Below the pieces are notes generated by a model, which was given only the letters and a program-made list of their open reading frames with translations, was not told where the DNA came from and ran no database searches. DNA of 64,000 nt from Paludisphaera soli (GTDB lineage: Bacteria; Planctomycetota; Planctomycetia; Isosphaerales; Isosphaeraceae), in the NCBI RefSeq assembly GCF_011064595.1, contig NZ_JAALJI010000002.1, positions 124,001 to 188,000 on the forward strand, in the 5' to 3' direction. The position numbers and the translations under genes were made by a program. Position 1 is the first letter of the stretch, and every line of letters begins with the position of its first letter. This document shows, one piece after another, positions 24,401-33,043 of the stretch.

Positions 24401-24976
24401 ATGAGTGAATCGCGAAGCCCCTTCGAAACCAGGACTGCCGCCGCCGAGTCCTCCTACCGGCGTGGGTCCTTGCAGGAGTTGGCAGTCCCGCTGGAACGGG
24501 ACGTCTTCCTCCGCACGCTGATCCGGGAGCTGGCGGGCACGCTCCAGGACGTGGTGGGTTTGACCGAGGCCTCGGGGTTCGTCAGCCTGGTGGGCCAGCG
24601 GATCGGGGATCGGATCAACGAGAGCTACAAGGCGGCCCTGGGCGTGGACGCCCTCTCGCGAGAGCAGGTGGCCGACGTCCTGGTGGACCTGAAGAGGCGG
24701 ATCCAGGGCGACTTTTTCATCATCGAGGAAGACGAGACCCGGATCGTCTACGGCAATCGGGCCTGCCCCTTCGAAGAGAAGGTCCTCGGCCGCCCGGCCA
24801 TGTGCATGATGACCTCGAACGTGTTCGGCGTGATCACCGCCGAGAACCTAGGCTACTCGAAGGTCGTCCTGGAGGAGACCATCGCCGGCGGGGCGCCGGG
24901 CTGCCGCGTGGTCGTCCACCTGAAGGCCACCCCGGAATCCGACGCCGCCGAGGGTCGGGAATACTTCAAGAGTTAG
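24401..24976 (+). CDS. MetOD1 (methanogen output domain 1)-like sensory protein
   Basis: A 191-residue soluble protein. From about residue 28 it follows the methanogen output domain 1 pattern: an N-terminal helix, [19 protein letters not shown], then a beta-rich part with [25 protein letters not shown]. Two conserved-looking cysteines lie in that stretch. MetOD1 proteins usually accompany PAS histidine kinases, and here a hybrid kinase follows after 8 bases. A ligand-, redox- or gas-sensing input to that kinase is inferred. No membrane segment is present. Confidence 0.78.
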   Translation: MSESRSPFETRTAAAESSYRRGSLQELAVPLERDVFLRTLIRELAGTLQDVVGLTEASGFVSLVGQRIGDRINESYKAALGVDALSREQVADVLVDLKRRIQGDFFIIEEDETRIVYGNRACPFEEKVLGRPAMCMMTSNVFGVITAENLGYSKVVLEETIAGGAPGCRVVVHLKATPESDAAEGREYFKS

Positions 24977-24984
24977 AAGTCCCG

Positions 24985-26931
24985 ATGTCGATCGAAGCCG
25001 CCCTGCGAATCGTCGAGCGGATGCCGGAAGCCTTGTTGCTCGTGACCAGGGAGGGCCTGGTCCTGGGCGCGAACCGCCGGGTCGCGCGACTCGGCCTCAA
25101 CCCCGCCGAGCTCGTCGGGCGGGACCTGGCGGGCTTCGGACCCGACCCCGACACGACGGCCGACTACCTCCGCCGATGCGCCCGCGCGTCGGAGCCGGTC
25201 CCCGGCACGCTGACGCTGGCCCCGCCCGCCGGCGAGCTCCGGCCCTACCGCTGCGACGGCAGCCTGCTCCAGCCGGCGGACGGCGACGATCCGGCGGTCC
25301 TGCTGCTGCGCCTCACGGCCAAGGACGTCGCCGACGAGCGTTTCCTCGCGCTCAACGAGAAGCTCGCCGAGCTGAATCGCGAGATCGCCCGGCGGCGGCA
25401 GGTCGAGGAAGAGCTGCGCGATCAACGCGAGTGGCTGCGGGTGACCCTGGTGAGCATCGGCGACGCCCTGATCGCCACCGACGTCCTCGCCCGGGTCGTG
25501 TTCATGAACACCGTCGCCGAGGAGTTGACGGGCTGGCGTCAGGCCGAGGCCCACGGCCGACCTCTCGAACAGGTCTTCCGGATCTTCAATGAGGAGAGCC
25601 GAGCCCAGGTCGAGAACCCGGTCACCCGGGTGCTCCGCGAGGGCAAGGCGGTCGGCCTCACCAATCACACCCTGCTGATCGCCAGGGACGGGGTCGAGCG
25701 GCCGATCGACGACACGGCGGCGCCGATCCGCGGCGACGGCGGCGTCGTCCAGGGCGTCGTCCTGGTCTTCCACGACGTCGGCGATCGACGGGCCCTGGAA
25801 CGCAGCCTGCACGAACGGGCCGAAAAGCTGGCGGAGAACGACCGTCGCAAGGACGAGTTCCTGGCGATGCTCGCTCACGAGCTGCGCAACCCGCTCTCCT
25901 CCATCGGCAACGCCGCCGGCCTGCTCCGACTGGCCGGCGACGACCCGAAGCTGAACGAATGGGCCCAGGGCGTCATCGAACGCCAGGTGAAGCACCTGGC
26001 CCGGCTCATCGAGGACCTGATCGACGTCTCCCGGATCACCCGGGGCAAGATCGTGCTGCGTAAGCGACGACTCGACGCCCGGCACGCGATCCAGAGCGCG
26101 GTCGAATCGATCCGGCCGCACGTCGACGAGAAGAAGCAGGAACTGACCGTAGCCTGCGATCCCGAGGAGCTCTGGATCGAAGCCGACCCGACGCGCCTGG
26201 AGCAGGTCGTCATCAACCTGCTGACCAACGCCTGCCGCTACACCGAGGCGGGGGGGCGCATCGAGCTGACCGCCGGGCTCGCCGGCGGGCGGTTCAGCCT
26301 GTCGATCAAGGACTCGGGGATCGGCATCCCGCCCGATCAGATCTCCCGGATGTTCGAGCTGTTCGCCCAGGGGGATCGCTCGATCGCGCGGTCCGAGGGG
26401 GGGCTGGGCATCGGGCTGACGGTCGTCAAGCACATCGCCGAGCTGCACGGCGGCACCGCGACGGCCTACAGCGAGGGCCCGGGCCGGGGGAGCGAGTTCA
26501 CGGTGAGCCTGCCGGTCGCCGCCGCGACGAGTTCCGACGACGCCGATTCGCACGCCCGCGGGCGGTCGCGGCCCCCCTCGCGGATCCTGGTCGTCGACGA
26601 CAACGTGGACACCGCCCGGGGGCTCCACCACCTGTTCGCCCTGCTCGGCGACGAGGTCCGCACGGTCCACGACGGCTCCTCGGCGATCGCCGAGGCGGTC
26701 GCGTTCCGGCCCAGCCACATCCTCCTGGACATCGGCCTGCCGGCAATGGACGGCTTCGAGGTCGCCACGCGCCTCCGCGCCGAGGGGCTGGAGAGCGTGA
26801 TCATTGCCGTCAGCGGCTACGGTCGGCCGGAAGACCGGCTGCGAGGGCGCGAGGCGGGCTTCGACCACCACCTCGTCAAGCCCGTCGACCACGACCAACT
26901 CATAGCCCTGATCGGCCACTCCGGCGAGTGA
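24985..26931 (+). CDS. Hybrid sensor histidine kinase (PAS-PAS-HisKA-HATPase-REC)
   Basis: A 648-residue cytoplasmic kinase. PAS 1 spans about 1-110, a coiled coil about 115-150, and PAS 2 about 150-270. HisKA carries H298 in AMLAHELRNPL, the ATPase domain has its N box in VVINLLTNACRYT and GGLGIGL, and the C-terminal receiver has phosphoacceptor D582 in HILLDIGLPAMDG. There is no membrane segment, so the signal is cytoplasmic and may be delivered by the MetOD1 protein encoded 8 bases upstream. The receiver resembles the orphan regulator at 47456-47851. The final output is not encoded nearby. Confidence 0.93.
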   Translation: MSIEAALRIVERMPEALLLVTREGLVLGANRRVARLGLNPAELVGRDLAGFGPDPDTTADYLRRCARASEPVPGTLTLAPPAGELRPYRCDGSLLQPADGDDPAVLLLRLTAKDVADERFLALNEKLAELNREIARRRQVEEELRDQREWLRVTLVSIGDALIATDVLARVVFMNTVAEELTGWRQAEAHGRPLEQVFRIFNEESRAQVENPVTRVLREGKAVGLTNHTLLIARDGVERPIDDTAAPIRGDGGVVQGVVLVFHDVGDRRALERSLHERAEKLAENDRRKDEFLAMLAHELRNPLSSIGNAAGLLRLAGDDPKLNEWAQGVIERQVKHLARLIEDLIDVSRITRGKIVLRKRRLDARHAIQSAVESIRPHVDEKKQELTVACDPEELWIEADPTRLEQVVINLLTNACRYTEAGGRIELTAGLAGGRFSLSIKDSGIGIPPDQISRMFELFAQGDRSIARSEGGLGIGLTVVKHIAELHGGTATAYSEGPGRGSEFTVSLPVAAATSSDDADSHARGRSRPPSRILVVDDNVDTARGLHHLFALLGDEVRTVHDGSSAIAEAVAFRPSHILLDIGLPAMDGFEVATRLRAEGLESVIIAVSGYGRPEDRLRGREAGFDHHLVKPVDHDQLIALIGHSGE

Positions 26932-26956
26932 GCCGCCAGGGCTCGCCCCGCGCAAG

Positions 26957-26979
26957 AAAAAAGCCGCCGGGAAGGCGGC
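26957..26979 (-). terminator. Rho-independent terminator of tRNA-Cys
   Basis: On the minus strand GCCGCC-ttccc-GGCGGC is followed by six U residues. It lies about 20 bases beyond the 3' end of the tRNA. It is the only classical hairpin-plus-U terminator I found in the window. Confidence 0.85.
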
Positions 26980-27001
26980 CCTTCTGGTTGCGGATCGTGA
27001 G

Positions 27002-27072
<71 letters not shown>

Positions 27073-27091
27073 GACGGCGGGAATGAGGGAA

Positions 27092-27105
27092 GCACGGTTC
27101 CGTGC
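27092..27105. repeat. Small palindrome GCACGG-tt-CCGTGC
   Basis: A 6-2-6 inverted repeat lies between the stop of the large lipoprotein-like gene and the tRNA-Cys gene. A second small hairpin (CCCTT-cgc-AAGGG type) follows at about 27107-27120. Together they may end transcription of the upstream gene or mark the tRNA 5' leader. Confidence 0.4.
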
Positions 27106-27212
27106 CCCCTTCGCAAGGGCTCTAAATTACCCGAGCCTCGTCCGGAGGGCAAGCGCACTCTGGGGGGCTTCGCCGACGACGGGCCGCCAAAACCGGAAAA
27201 ACCCCAAGGAGG

Positions 27213-29456
27213 TCACCGGTCGGCAGGGGTCCCGACGAGCCGGTCGAGTTCCTCCGCCAGCATCGCGATCCGGTCGGGGGGCGCGTTCGCGGCGGCCAGG
27301 CGGTCGCGGGCCTCCATGAGGCGGCGTCGGAAAGCGTCGCGGCGGAGCGGGGCGTCCTCCTCGGCCGCCCGGGCGACGCGGCGGGTCAGCCGGGCGGGGA
27401 AGGAGGAGCCCGACGGCCAGGGCCCGACCACCAAACGGAACCAGTGGTCGAGGACTTCGCGGAACTCGCCGTCCCGCTCCAGCGCGGCGAGCCGGCCCAG
27501 GGCCGCCGTCTCGATCGCCCGCCAGACGACTCCTGAACGTCCCGCCGGCTTGACCCCCAGGAAGTGGTCGAGCAGCCCGGCCTCGTCGCCGGCCGCCGCG
27601 AAACCGTCGATCAGGAGGGCGTCCAGGGTCGCGAGCCGGGCCGGGTCGAGTCCTCTTCGATCGAGGGTCCTGAGGATCGAAGTCGCTTCCGGGTCGGCCG
27701 CCGGGGCGGGCTCGCAAAGGAGCGTGAGCAGGACCCGGTCGCGGCACCACTCCAGAGTCTCGGCGGCGCGTCCCGCTTCGGGGCGTCCCCGGGGGGCGAG
27801 GAGGACCGCCGCGCCGGCCTCGTCGAGGGCCGTGCGGTCCCAGCCCTCGGGATTCGACCGCTCGGGCCGGAAGGGGCGGGAGAGCGGCGAGATGCGATAG
27901 AGCGGGTCGCCGAGATAGACCAGGCGCCAGGGGTGGCCGAAGGCTTCGTAGGGCCCCTGCCGGAACGCCGCGCCCAGGGGAATCTCGACCGACAGCAGTT
28001 GGGCCAGCAGGTAGGGGGTCCGGAAGGCCGTCAGGAAGGGCTCGTTCATGGAGCCGTAGTAGGCGAAGGTCCCCCGCTCCAGGAAGCGGCCGGCGATCGT
28101 GCCCGGGTCGAGGGGGTCGGCCGCGGAGAAGCTGTGGATCATCGCCGCGATCCGGGGCGGGGCGAGCGGCACGTCCGCCGCGAGGCCGGGCCCGCCCGTG
28201 ATCGAGAACTCGCCGGGGCCTCCCGAGGAGTTGACGGTCAGCAGGTCGTAGCGGCCGGCCGTCCGAAAGGTCTCGCGCCAGGACGCCAGGTCGGCCGTCG
28301 CCCCCGCCCGGGCCGCGACCGCGCCGGGGGCTGGGCGGATCAGCCGGGTCGTCGCTGCGGCGCCGCTCACGTCGTAGTCCGACCAGACCGGGCCGCCCGA
28401 GTAGGTGTTCCAGAAGAGCGCCGATTCGGGCTGGAAGAAGAGCGAGCCCATGGCCCTTGCGACGGAGGCGGGCGGGTCGCCGAGGATCCGACCCGCGAAG
28501 GCCCATCGCGTCCGGAGCTTCTCCAGATCCGGCTCCCCCTTGCCCAGGACTCGGCCGACGAGGTCGTCCAGCGCGCGGTCGCCTTGCGTGATCCCCTCGC
28601 CCCCTTCGGCGCGGTAGCGGTACGGCCAGTCGCCGGCCAGGGTGAGGAAATCGACCTCGTCGCCGAGGCGGGCGTACGAGCGGGCGAACGAGGCGACGCG
28701 GGACTCGACGCGGCGGGCGAACGCCACGGCCTGGTCCTCGGTCGCCACGTCCTCGAAACGCAGGACCTTCGCCCGCTCGCCCGGCTTCGCCGCCTCCGTC
28801 ATCGGTTCGAGTCGGGAAAGGGGCTGGAATCGGCCGGCGGCCAGCGCCACCGCGGCGGCCAGCGAGGGGCTGTCGGGGTGGCTGAGGACGACCCCGGGGG
28901 GCGTCGCGTCGATCCCGCGGGGCGGCGCGCCGGACGGGGGGGGCGTCTCGGCTCCGGGGCCGACGTGCCGGACCCAGGCCCGGCCCACGGCCTCCTGAGC
29001 GGCCCGCCAGCGCTCGAAAGCCCCCTCCCCTCGCGGTCCGGCCGAGGCCCGGAATCGGAGGATCCGGGAGGGGCGGAAGGCCCGGAGGAACGGCAGCGTC
29101 CAGGCCGGGTCGTCGATCAGCACCGGGAAGAAAGAGTGCCCGTCCCAGGCCGAGACGGCCGCCAGGAAGCTCGGGACGTCGGCGGCCAGCACCACCTGAT
29201 CGACGACGGTCCGCTCGGGCCCGCGCCGCTCCCGCCATCGCGACGCCGCCTCCAGGAGGTGCTCCAGCCGAGGGTCGTCGAGGGCCTCGATGGGCGCGGC
29301 CGACCGCAGGACGCCCGGGTCCAGGCCGGGCGGCTCGTCGGCCGTCTCGGCGGCGTCGGGCGAGGACCGCGAACAGCCGAGGTTCGGCGCGACGACGGCC
29401 AGGGCGAGGAGGACGGCGGTCGCCAAGGTGAGGCGCTCGATCTCGGGGATTCGCAT
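27213..29456 (-). CDS. Exported protein of unknown function, possibly with a caspase/C25-like fold
   Basis: A 747-residue protein not recognised as a named family. The N-terminus is a signal sequence (about 1-27) ending in a weak lipobox (NLGC). The middle and C-terminal parts (about 480-580) contain MIHSFSAADP, GTFAYYGSMNEPFLTAF and LVYLGDPLYRI. Strings like YYGSMNEP and LGDPLYR recall the end of caspase-fold (gingipain C25/CHAT-like) proteins, but no Cys-His dyad is evident, so this is speculative. The last 150 residues are helical. ATG 29456 is chosen because the signal sequence starts there. Confidence 0.75.
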   Translation of the reverse strand: MRIPEIERLTLATAVLLALAVVAPNLGCSRSSPDAAETADEPPGLDPGVLRSAAPIEALDDPRLEHLLEAASRWRERRGPERTVVDQVVLAADVPSFLAAVSAWDGHSFFPVLIDDPAWTLPFLRAFRPSRILRFRASAGPRGEGAFERWRAAQEAVGRAWVRHVGPGAETPPPSGAPPRGIDATPPGVVLSHPDSPSLAAAVALAAGRFQPLSRLEPMTEAAKPGERAKVLRFEDVATEDQAVAFARRVESRVASFARSYARLGDEVDFLTLAGDWPYRYRAEGGEGITQGDRALDDLVGRVLGKGEPDLEKLRTRWAFAGRILGDPPASVARAMGSLFFQPESALFWNTYSGGPVWSDYDVSGAAATTRLIRPAPGAVAARAGATADLASWRETFRTAGRYDLLTVNSSGGPGEFSITGGPGLAADVPLAPPRIAAMIHSFSAADPLDPGTIAGRFLERGTFAYYGSMNEPFLTAFRTPYLLAQLLSVEIPLGAAFRQGPYEAFGHPWRLVYLGDPLYRISPLSRPFRPERSNPEGWDRTALDEAGAAVLLAPRGRPEAGRAAETLEWCRDRVLLTLLCEPAPAADPEATSILRTLDRRGLDPARLATLDALLIDGFAAAGDEAGLLDHFLGVKPAGRSGVVWRAIETAALGRLAALERDGEFREVLDHWFRLVVGPWPSGSSFPARLTRRVARAAEEDAPLRRDAFRRRLMEARDRLAAANAPPDRIAMLAEELDRLVGTPADR

Positions 29457-29716
29457 CGCGCCTCGTCCGTAACCGGGAAGGGGGGGCAGGTCGGGCCCCG
29501 CCCCGTCGTTCGGGTGGAGCCGGCCCCCTCCAACCGTTATACTGGCGGCGTCGAGGGTGCTCAAACCCTCCTTTGGGTCGGACGGCCGCGCCTCCGGGCG
29601 GATTCGGCCGAAGGCGACGAGGCTCGTCGAGGTCCGGGGGCCGTCCCGGGCGACGGCCCCGCCGCGCCCGATCGAGCTGGACACTGCGAAGGAAGAGAAG
29701 AAAGAAAGGGGGCCCC

Positions 29717-30112
29717 ATGAAACGAGGCGGCATACTCAATCCCGCGATTTGCTCGCTTCTCGCCGAACTGGGCCAGACGGACGAGCTGCTGATCGTCGAC
29801 GCCGCCTACCCGCTCCCCAGCGACGCCCACGTGATCGACCTGACGCTCACCCCGGGCATCCCCCGGATGCTGGACGTCCTCCGCGCCGTCGCCGAAGAGC
29901 TGGTGATCGACGCGATCGCCGTCCCCGTCGAGATCAAGGACCACAGCCCGAGGCTCTTCCAGGAGATCCTCAAGTGCGTGGGCGAGATCGACGTCGACGA
30001 GATCCCCTACCACGAGTTCAAGGAGCAGTCGCTCGACGTGAAGGGGATCATCCGCACCGCTGAGTTCAGCCCCTACGCCAGCGTCCGGATCGTCGCCGGC
30101 AGCGCGTACTGA
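29717..30112 (+). CDS. RbsD/FucU family protein lacking the catalytic His
   Basis: A 131-residue protein, the usual RbsD length. It starts MKRGGILNPAICSLLAELG and ends SPYASVRIVAG, as in D-ribose pyranase, which interconverts sugar anomers. At residue 20, where RbsD has its catalytic His (GHTD), this protein has Gln (GQTD). D28, K102 and Y120 equivalents are kept; the Asn expected at 122 is Ser. Catalysis may therefore be altered or lost. TATACT at 29538 is a possible -10 but has no clear -35. It converges with a Gfo/Idh oxidoreductase gene. Confidence 0.88.
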   Translation: MKRGGILNPAICSLLAELGQTDELLIVDAAYPLPSDAHVIDLTLTPGIPRMLDVLRAVAEELVIDAIAVPVEIKDHSPRLFQEILKCVGEIDVDEIPYHEFKEQSLDVKGIIRTAEFSPYASVRIVAGSAY

Positions 30113-30130
30113 CCGGATCAGCCCGGTCAG
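30109..30130. terminator. Bidirectional hairpin spanning two convergent stop codons
   Basis: CTGACCGG and CCGGTCAG form an 8-bp perfect stem around ATCAGC. One arm contains the TGA of the RbsD-like gene, and the other contains the stop of the oxidoreductase gene on the minus strand. There is no U-tract. Confidence 0.5.
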
Positions 30131-31194
30131 AGGCTCGGGTTGGAGAACTCCCGCAGCGGCAGCGTCACCGGCACCTGGTGGCGCGAGCTGCGGGCGACAG
30201 CCTCGGTGAACTGCATGTAGCGGACCCCGGTCGCGAAGTCGGCGTGCGTGACCGGGCGGTCGTCGCGGATCGCGGCGATGAAGTCGGCCTCGGCGCGCCA
30301 GCCGCCGCGACGCTCGGCGGGGATCGGCAGGACTCGGGGGGCTTCCTCGCCGCGACGGATCCCGCGGATCTCCTCCTTCAACAGGTCGTAATAGAGCGAG
30401 CCCTCGGAGCCGTGGAGGGCGACGCTCATCGACCTGCCGCCGCGGAGCACGGCGCTCAGGCGATAGGTCCCGACCGAGCCGTCCTCGTGCGTCGTCAGCA
30501 CCTGGACGCTGTCGGGCGTGCCGACGGCCCGGACTTTCTTCGTCTCGGGGTCGAACCGCTCCGGGACCAGCTTCGACGCGTAGGCCAGCACGCGGACGGC
30601 CGGCGGCACCCAGCGCAGGACGGTCTCGTAGAGGATGCCCAGGGTCAGCATGTTGAAGCCCGAGTAGCGGGTCTTCTGCCGCCAGCCCAGGGGGGTCTCC
30701 GGGTCGGCCAGGTCGTCGGTCAGGCCGTCGACGTGGACCTCGCGGAGCTTGCCGAGGAAGCCCTCGGCCATCAGCTTGCGGACGAAGGTCTCGCCGACCA
30801 GGCCGTACGGGCTGGGGGCGATCATGGCGACCTGCCCCTGCAGCTCGCGCGAGCGGTCGAGCATGCGCTGGGCCTCCCGGGCGTTCATCGCCATCCGGGC
30901 CTGGGTCAGGACGTGCTTGCCTGCGTCCAGGGCGGCGAGGGTCACCGGGCAGTGGAGATACGGCCAAGCGCCGATCAGCACGGCGTCGACGGCCGGGTCG
31001 GCGATGACCTCCTCCCAGTTGCCGTAGGTCTTGGCGACGCCCAGCTCCCGCGCCGCGCGGGCCGAGGAATCGCGGCGGCGGTTGCAGACGCCGACCAGCT
31101 CGACGCCGGGGATCGCCCGGAAGCCCGGGACGTGCCGCGAACGCACGATTTCCCCGGCCCCGACGACGCCGATACGAACGGTCCCCCGAGGCAT
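30127..31194 (-). CDS. Gfo/Idh/MocA-family oxidoreductase
   Basis: A 355-residue NAD(P)-dependent sugar oxidoreductase. The Rossmann motif is VGVVGAGEIVRSRHV (about residues 7-21) and the family's two-domain length is normal. The usual EKP catalytic-loop motif is replaced: the sequence reads AGKHVLTQARMAMNA where most members have CEKPLA. The C-terminal domain contains GSEGSLYYD. The substrate is unknown; a neighbouring RbsD-like protein suggests sugar chemistry. Confidence 0.9.
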   Translation of the reverse strand: MPRGTVRIGVVGAGEIVRSRHVPGFRAIPGVELVGVCNRRRDSSARAARELGVAKTYGNWEEVIADPAVDAVLIGAWPYLHCPVTLAALDAGKHVLTQARMAMNAREAQRMLDRSRELQGQVAMIAPSPYGLVGETFVRKLMAEGFLGKLREVHVDGLTDDLADPETPLGWRQKTRYSGFNMLTLGILYETVLRWVPPAVRVLAYASKLVPERFDPETKKVRAVGTPDSVQVLTTHEDGSVGTYRLSAVLRGGRSMSVALHGSEGSLYYDLLKEEIRGIRRGEEAPRVLPIPAERRGGWRAEADFIAAIRDDRPVTHADFATGVRYMQFTEAVARSSRHQVPVTLPLREFSNPSL

Positions 31195-31287
31195 GGACGC
31201 ATCCCATCTGGACGGCCGGCGGCGGGCCGGGCTGGGTCAAGGGCCCGAGGCGGGCGACGCCCGCCCCGGAGAGATTGTAGCAGTGCG

Positions 31288-31779
31288 TCAAACGGCGATC
31301 GGCAACCCCTTGAGCCGACGCACCGGGACGAACTGGCCGGCGTGAAGGATCGGGTGCGTCCCCGCCAGGTGGATGAGCGTGCCGACCGTGGGCGCGAACG
31401 CCGGGAACTTCTCGGGATCCTTGCGGTCCAGCTCCTCGTCGGGCATCGAATCCAGCAGCGACAGGGTCGCCTCGCGCTGGGTCCTCCAGAGGGCCGTATA
31501 CTCGTCGGGGCCGAGGAATTTCGAGGCGTCGTCGTCACCTGCGTTCTTCGTCGAGTGGGCCTCCTCGAAGCCCTCGGGCAGGGCCGGCGAGGAGCCGGGG
31601 CGGATCATCTCGACCATCATCCGCTCGCCGGCGATCAGGTGTCCGATCTGCCAGGCGAGGTGGTTCATGCCCGGGACCGCCCGGATCAGCAGATCCTCCC
31701 GGGTGAGCCCGTCGAGGTAGCGTTTCATGATCATCTCGGAACTGCCGTAGGCGCTCCGGATCAGGTCCTTGGCCGTCAT
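31288..31779 (-). CDS. DinB family protein
   Basis: A 163-residue four-helix-bundle protein of the DinB/YfiT superfamily. Candidate metal-binding histidines are in MNHLAWQIGHLIAGE (about 38-52) and LAGTHPILHAGQFVPVRR (about 138-155), the spacing typical of the family. Members are metal-dependent thiol transferases or uncharacterised stress proteins. The true start is ATG 31779; upstream in-frame sequence overlaps the next gene and is not coding. Confidence 0.9.
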   Translation of the reverse strand: MTAKDLIRSAYGSSEMIMKRYLDGLTREDLLIRAVPGMNHLAWQIGHLIAGERMMVEMIRPGSSPALPEGFEEAHSTKNAGDDDASKFLGPDEYTALWRTQREATLSLLDSMPDEELDRKDPEKFPAFAPTVGTLIHLAGTHPILHAGQFVPVRRLKGLPIAV

Positions 31780-31844
31780 GGGGGTCTTCTCGTTCCTGGA
31801 CTTTGACGAAGGGCGACGCGGCGACGACGCCGGCGTCGGTCGGG

Positions 31845-32936
31845 TCAGGGGTTCGCGGCCGCCTTCGGCTGCGGCGCGGGGTCGAGCGTGAAGTCGGCGA
31901 GGAAGAGCTGGCTGTTGCGGTCGGTGCCGCGGCCGTTCGAGGTCCACATCAGCTTCGAGCCGTCCGGGCTGAAGACGGGCAGGCCGTCGAAGCCGTCGTG
32001 GTACGTCAGCCGCTCCTCGGCCCCGGTGTCCACGTTCATGAGGTAGACCTCGTAGTTCGCGTGGCCGTGGCGGCTCGTCGAGTAGATGATGTGCCGGGAG
32101 TCCGGGTGCCAGAACGGTCCCCAGTTGACCGAATCGTTGTCCGTCAACGCCCGCTCGTCGGTCCCCTCGACGTTGTTGACGTAGAGCTGGAGCAGGTCGT
32201 TCTCCTTGCGGTCGCTCCGGTAGACGATCCGCTTGCCGTCGGGCGAGAAGAAGGGGCCGCCGTCGTAGCCCTTGGCGTGGGTGATCCGGCGCGGGTTCTT
32301 GCCGTCGGCGTCCATGACGTAGACCTCGCCGTCGCCGTCGCGGAACGAGGTGAAGACGATCTGCTTGCCGTCGGGGGAGAAGCTCCCCTCGGCGTCGTAG
32401 CCTTCGGCCTCGGTCAGCCGGGTCAGGTTCTTGCCGTCGAGGTCGGTCCGAAAGATGTCCATCCCGTCCGGGAAGCTCCAGCGATAGCGGCTGCCGGACC
32501 GCCCGTACGCGGCGCTGCGGGGCGGCGACGGCGGCGCGGGATTCAGGTGGGTCGAGCCGAAGATCAGGGACGCGCCGTCGGGCGAGAAGAAGGCGCACGT
32601 GCAGGCCCCTTCGCCGGTGCTCACCAGCTTGGGCTTCGCCCCGGGCTCCAGCTCCGCCGTGAAGATCTGGTACTCGTACTGGTTGGCCTTGGGCTCCAGG
32701 AAGACCGACTCGGGGAGGTTCGGCACGGCCTGGAAGACGATCCGCTTGCCGTCGGGGCCGAAGTAGCCCTCGCCGGCGCGGAAGAAGCCGAAGGTGACCT
32801 GCCGGATGTTCGCCAGGTGCTTCGACTCCAGCTTGGCCACCTCCTCGGCCGAGAGCGGCCGCTGGCCCCCTCCCCCTCCGTACTGGCCGGCCAGGGCGGC
32901 GCTCAACAGCAGGGCGATCGTCGTGCTCGGCGTCAT
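31845..32936 (-). CDS. TolB-like WD40/PD40 beta-propeller protein, exported
   Basis: A 363-residue protein with a short signal peptide (MTPSTTIALLLSAALAG). About six PD40 blade motifs follow, each of the type FSPDGKQIVFTS or FSPDGKRIVYRS, and the last is VFSPDGSKLMWTS. This is the TolB-type propeller often used for protein-protein contact or as a lyase/peptidase scaffold. No catalytic domain is attached. A promoter-like pair lies upstream at 32982-33011. It is divergent from the cobalamin adenosyltransferase gene. Confidence 0.88.
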   Translation of the reverse strand: MTPSTTIALLLSAALAGQYGGGGGQRPLSAEEVAKLESKHLANIRQVTFGFFRAGEGYFGPDGKRIVFQAVPNLPESVFLEPKANQYEYQIFTAELEPGAKPKLVSTGEGACTCAFFSPDGASLIFGSTHLNPAPPSPPRSAAYGRSGSRYRWSFPDGMDIFRTDLDGKNLTRLTEAEGYDAEGSFSPDGKQIVFTSFRDGDGEVYVMDADGKNPRRITHAKGYDGGPFFSPDGKRIVYRSDRKENDLLQLYVNNVEGTDERALTDNDSVNWGPFWHPDSRHIIYSTSRHGHANYEVYLMNVDTGAEERLTYHDGFDGLPVFSPDGSKLMWTSNGRGTDRNSQLFLADFTLDPAPQPKAAANP

Positions 32937-32981
32937 CGGCTCGGGTCTCCGGATGCTTCCCTCGGCGGGCGTCGTTCGCCT

Positions 32982-33011
32982 AGTATAGGGGCAGGCGAGC
33001 GAGACCGCCAA
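32982..33011 (-). promoter_or_regulatory. Candidate promoter of the beta-propeller gene
   Basis: On the minus strand TTGGCG (33006-33011) and TATACT (32982-32987) are separated by 18 bases. The -10 matches 5 of 6 and the -35 3 of 6. It sits in the 107-base divergent gap, about 45 bases from the start codon. Confidence 0.35.
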
Positions 33012-33021
33012 GGGCGACGTG

Positions 33022-33041
33022 GGCGAGGCGAGGCGAGGCGG
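33022..33041 (+). repeat. Four tandem GGCGA/GGCGG units at a ribosome-binding site
   Basis: GGCGA is repeated three times and followed by GGCGG, ending two bases before the TTG start at 33044. The repeated AGGCG gives several overlapping Shine-Dalgarno-like registers. Confidence 0.6.
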
Positions 33042-33043
33042 AA

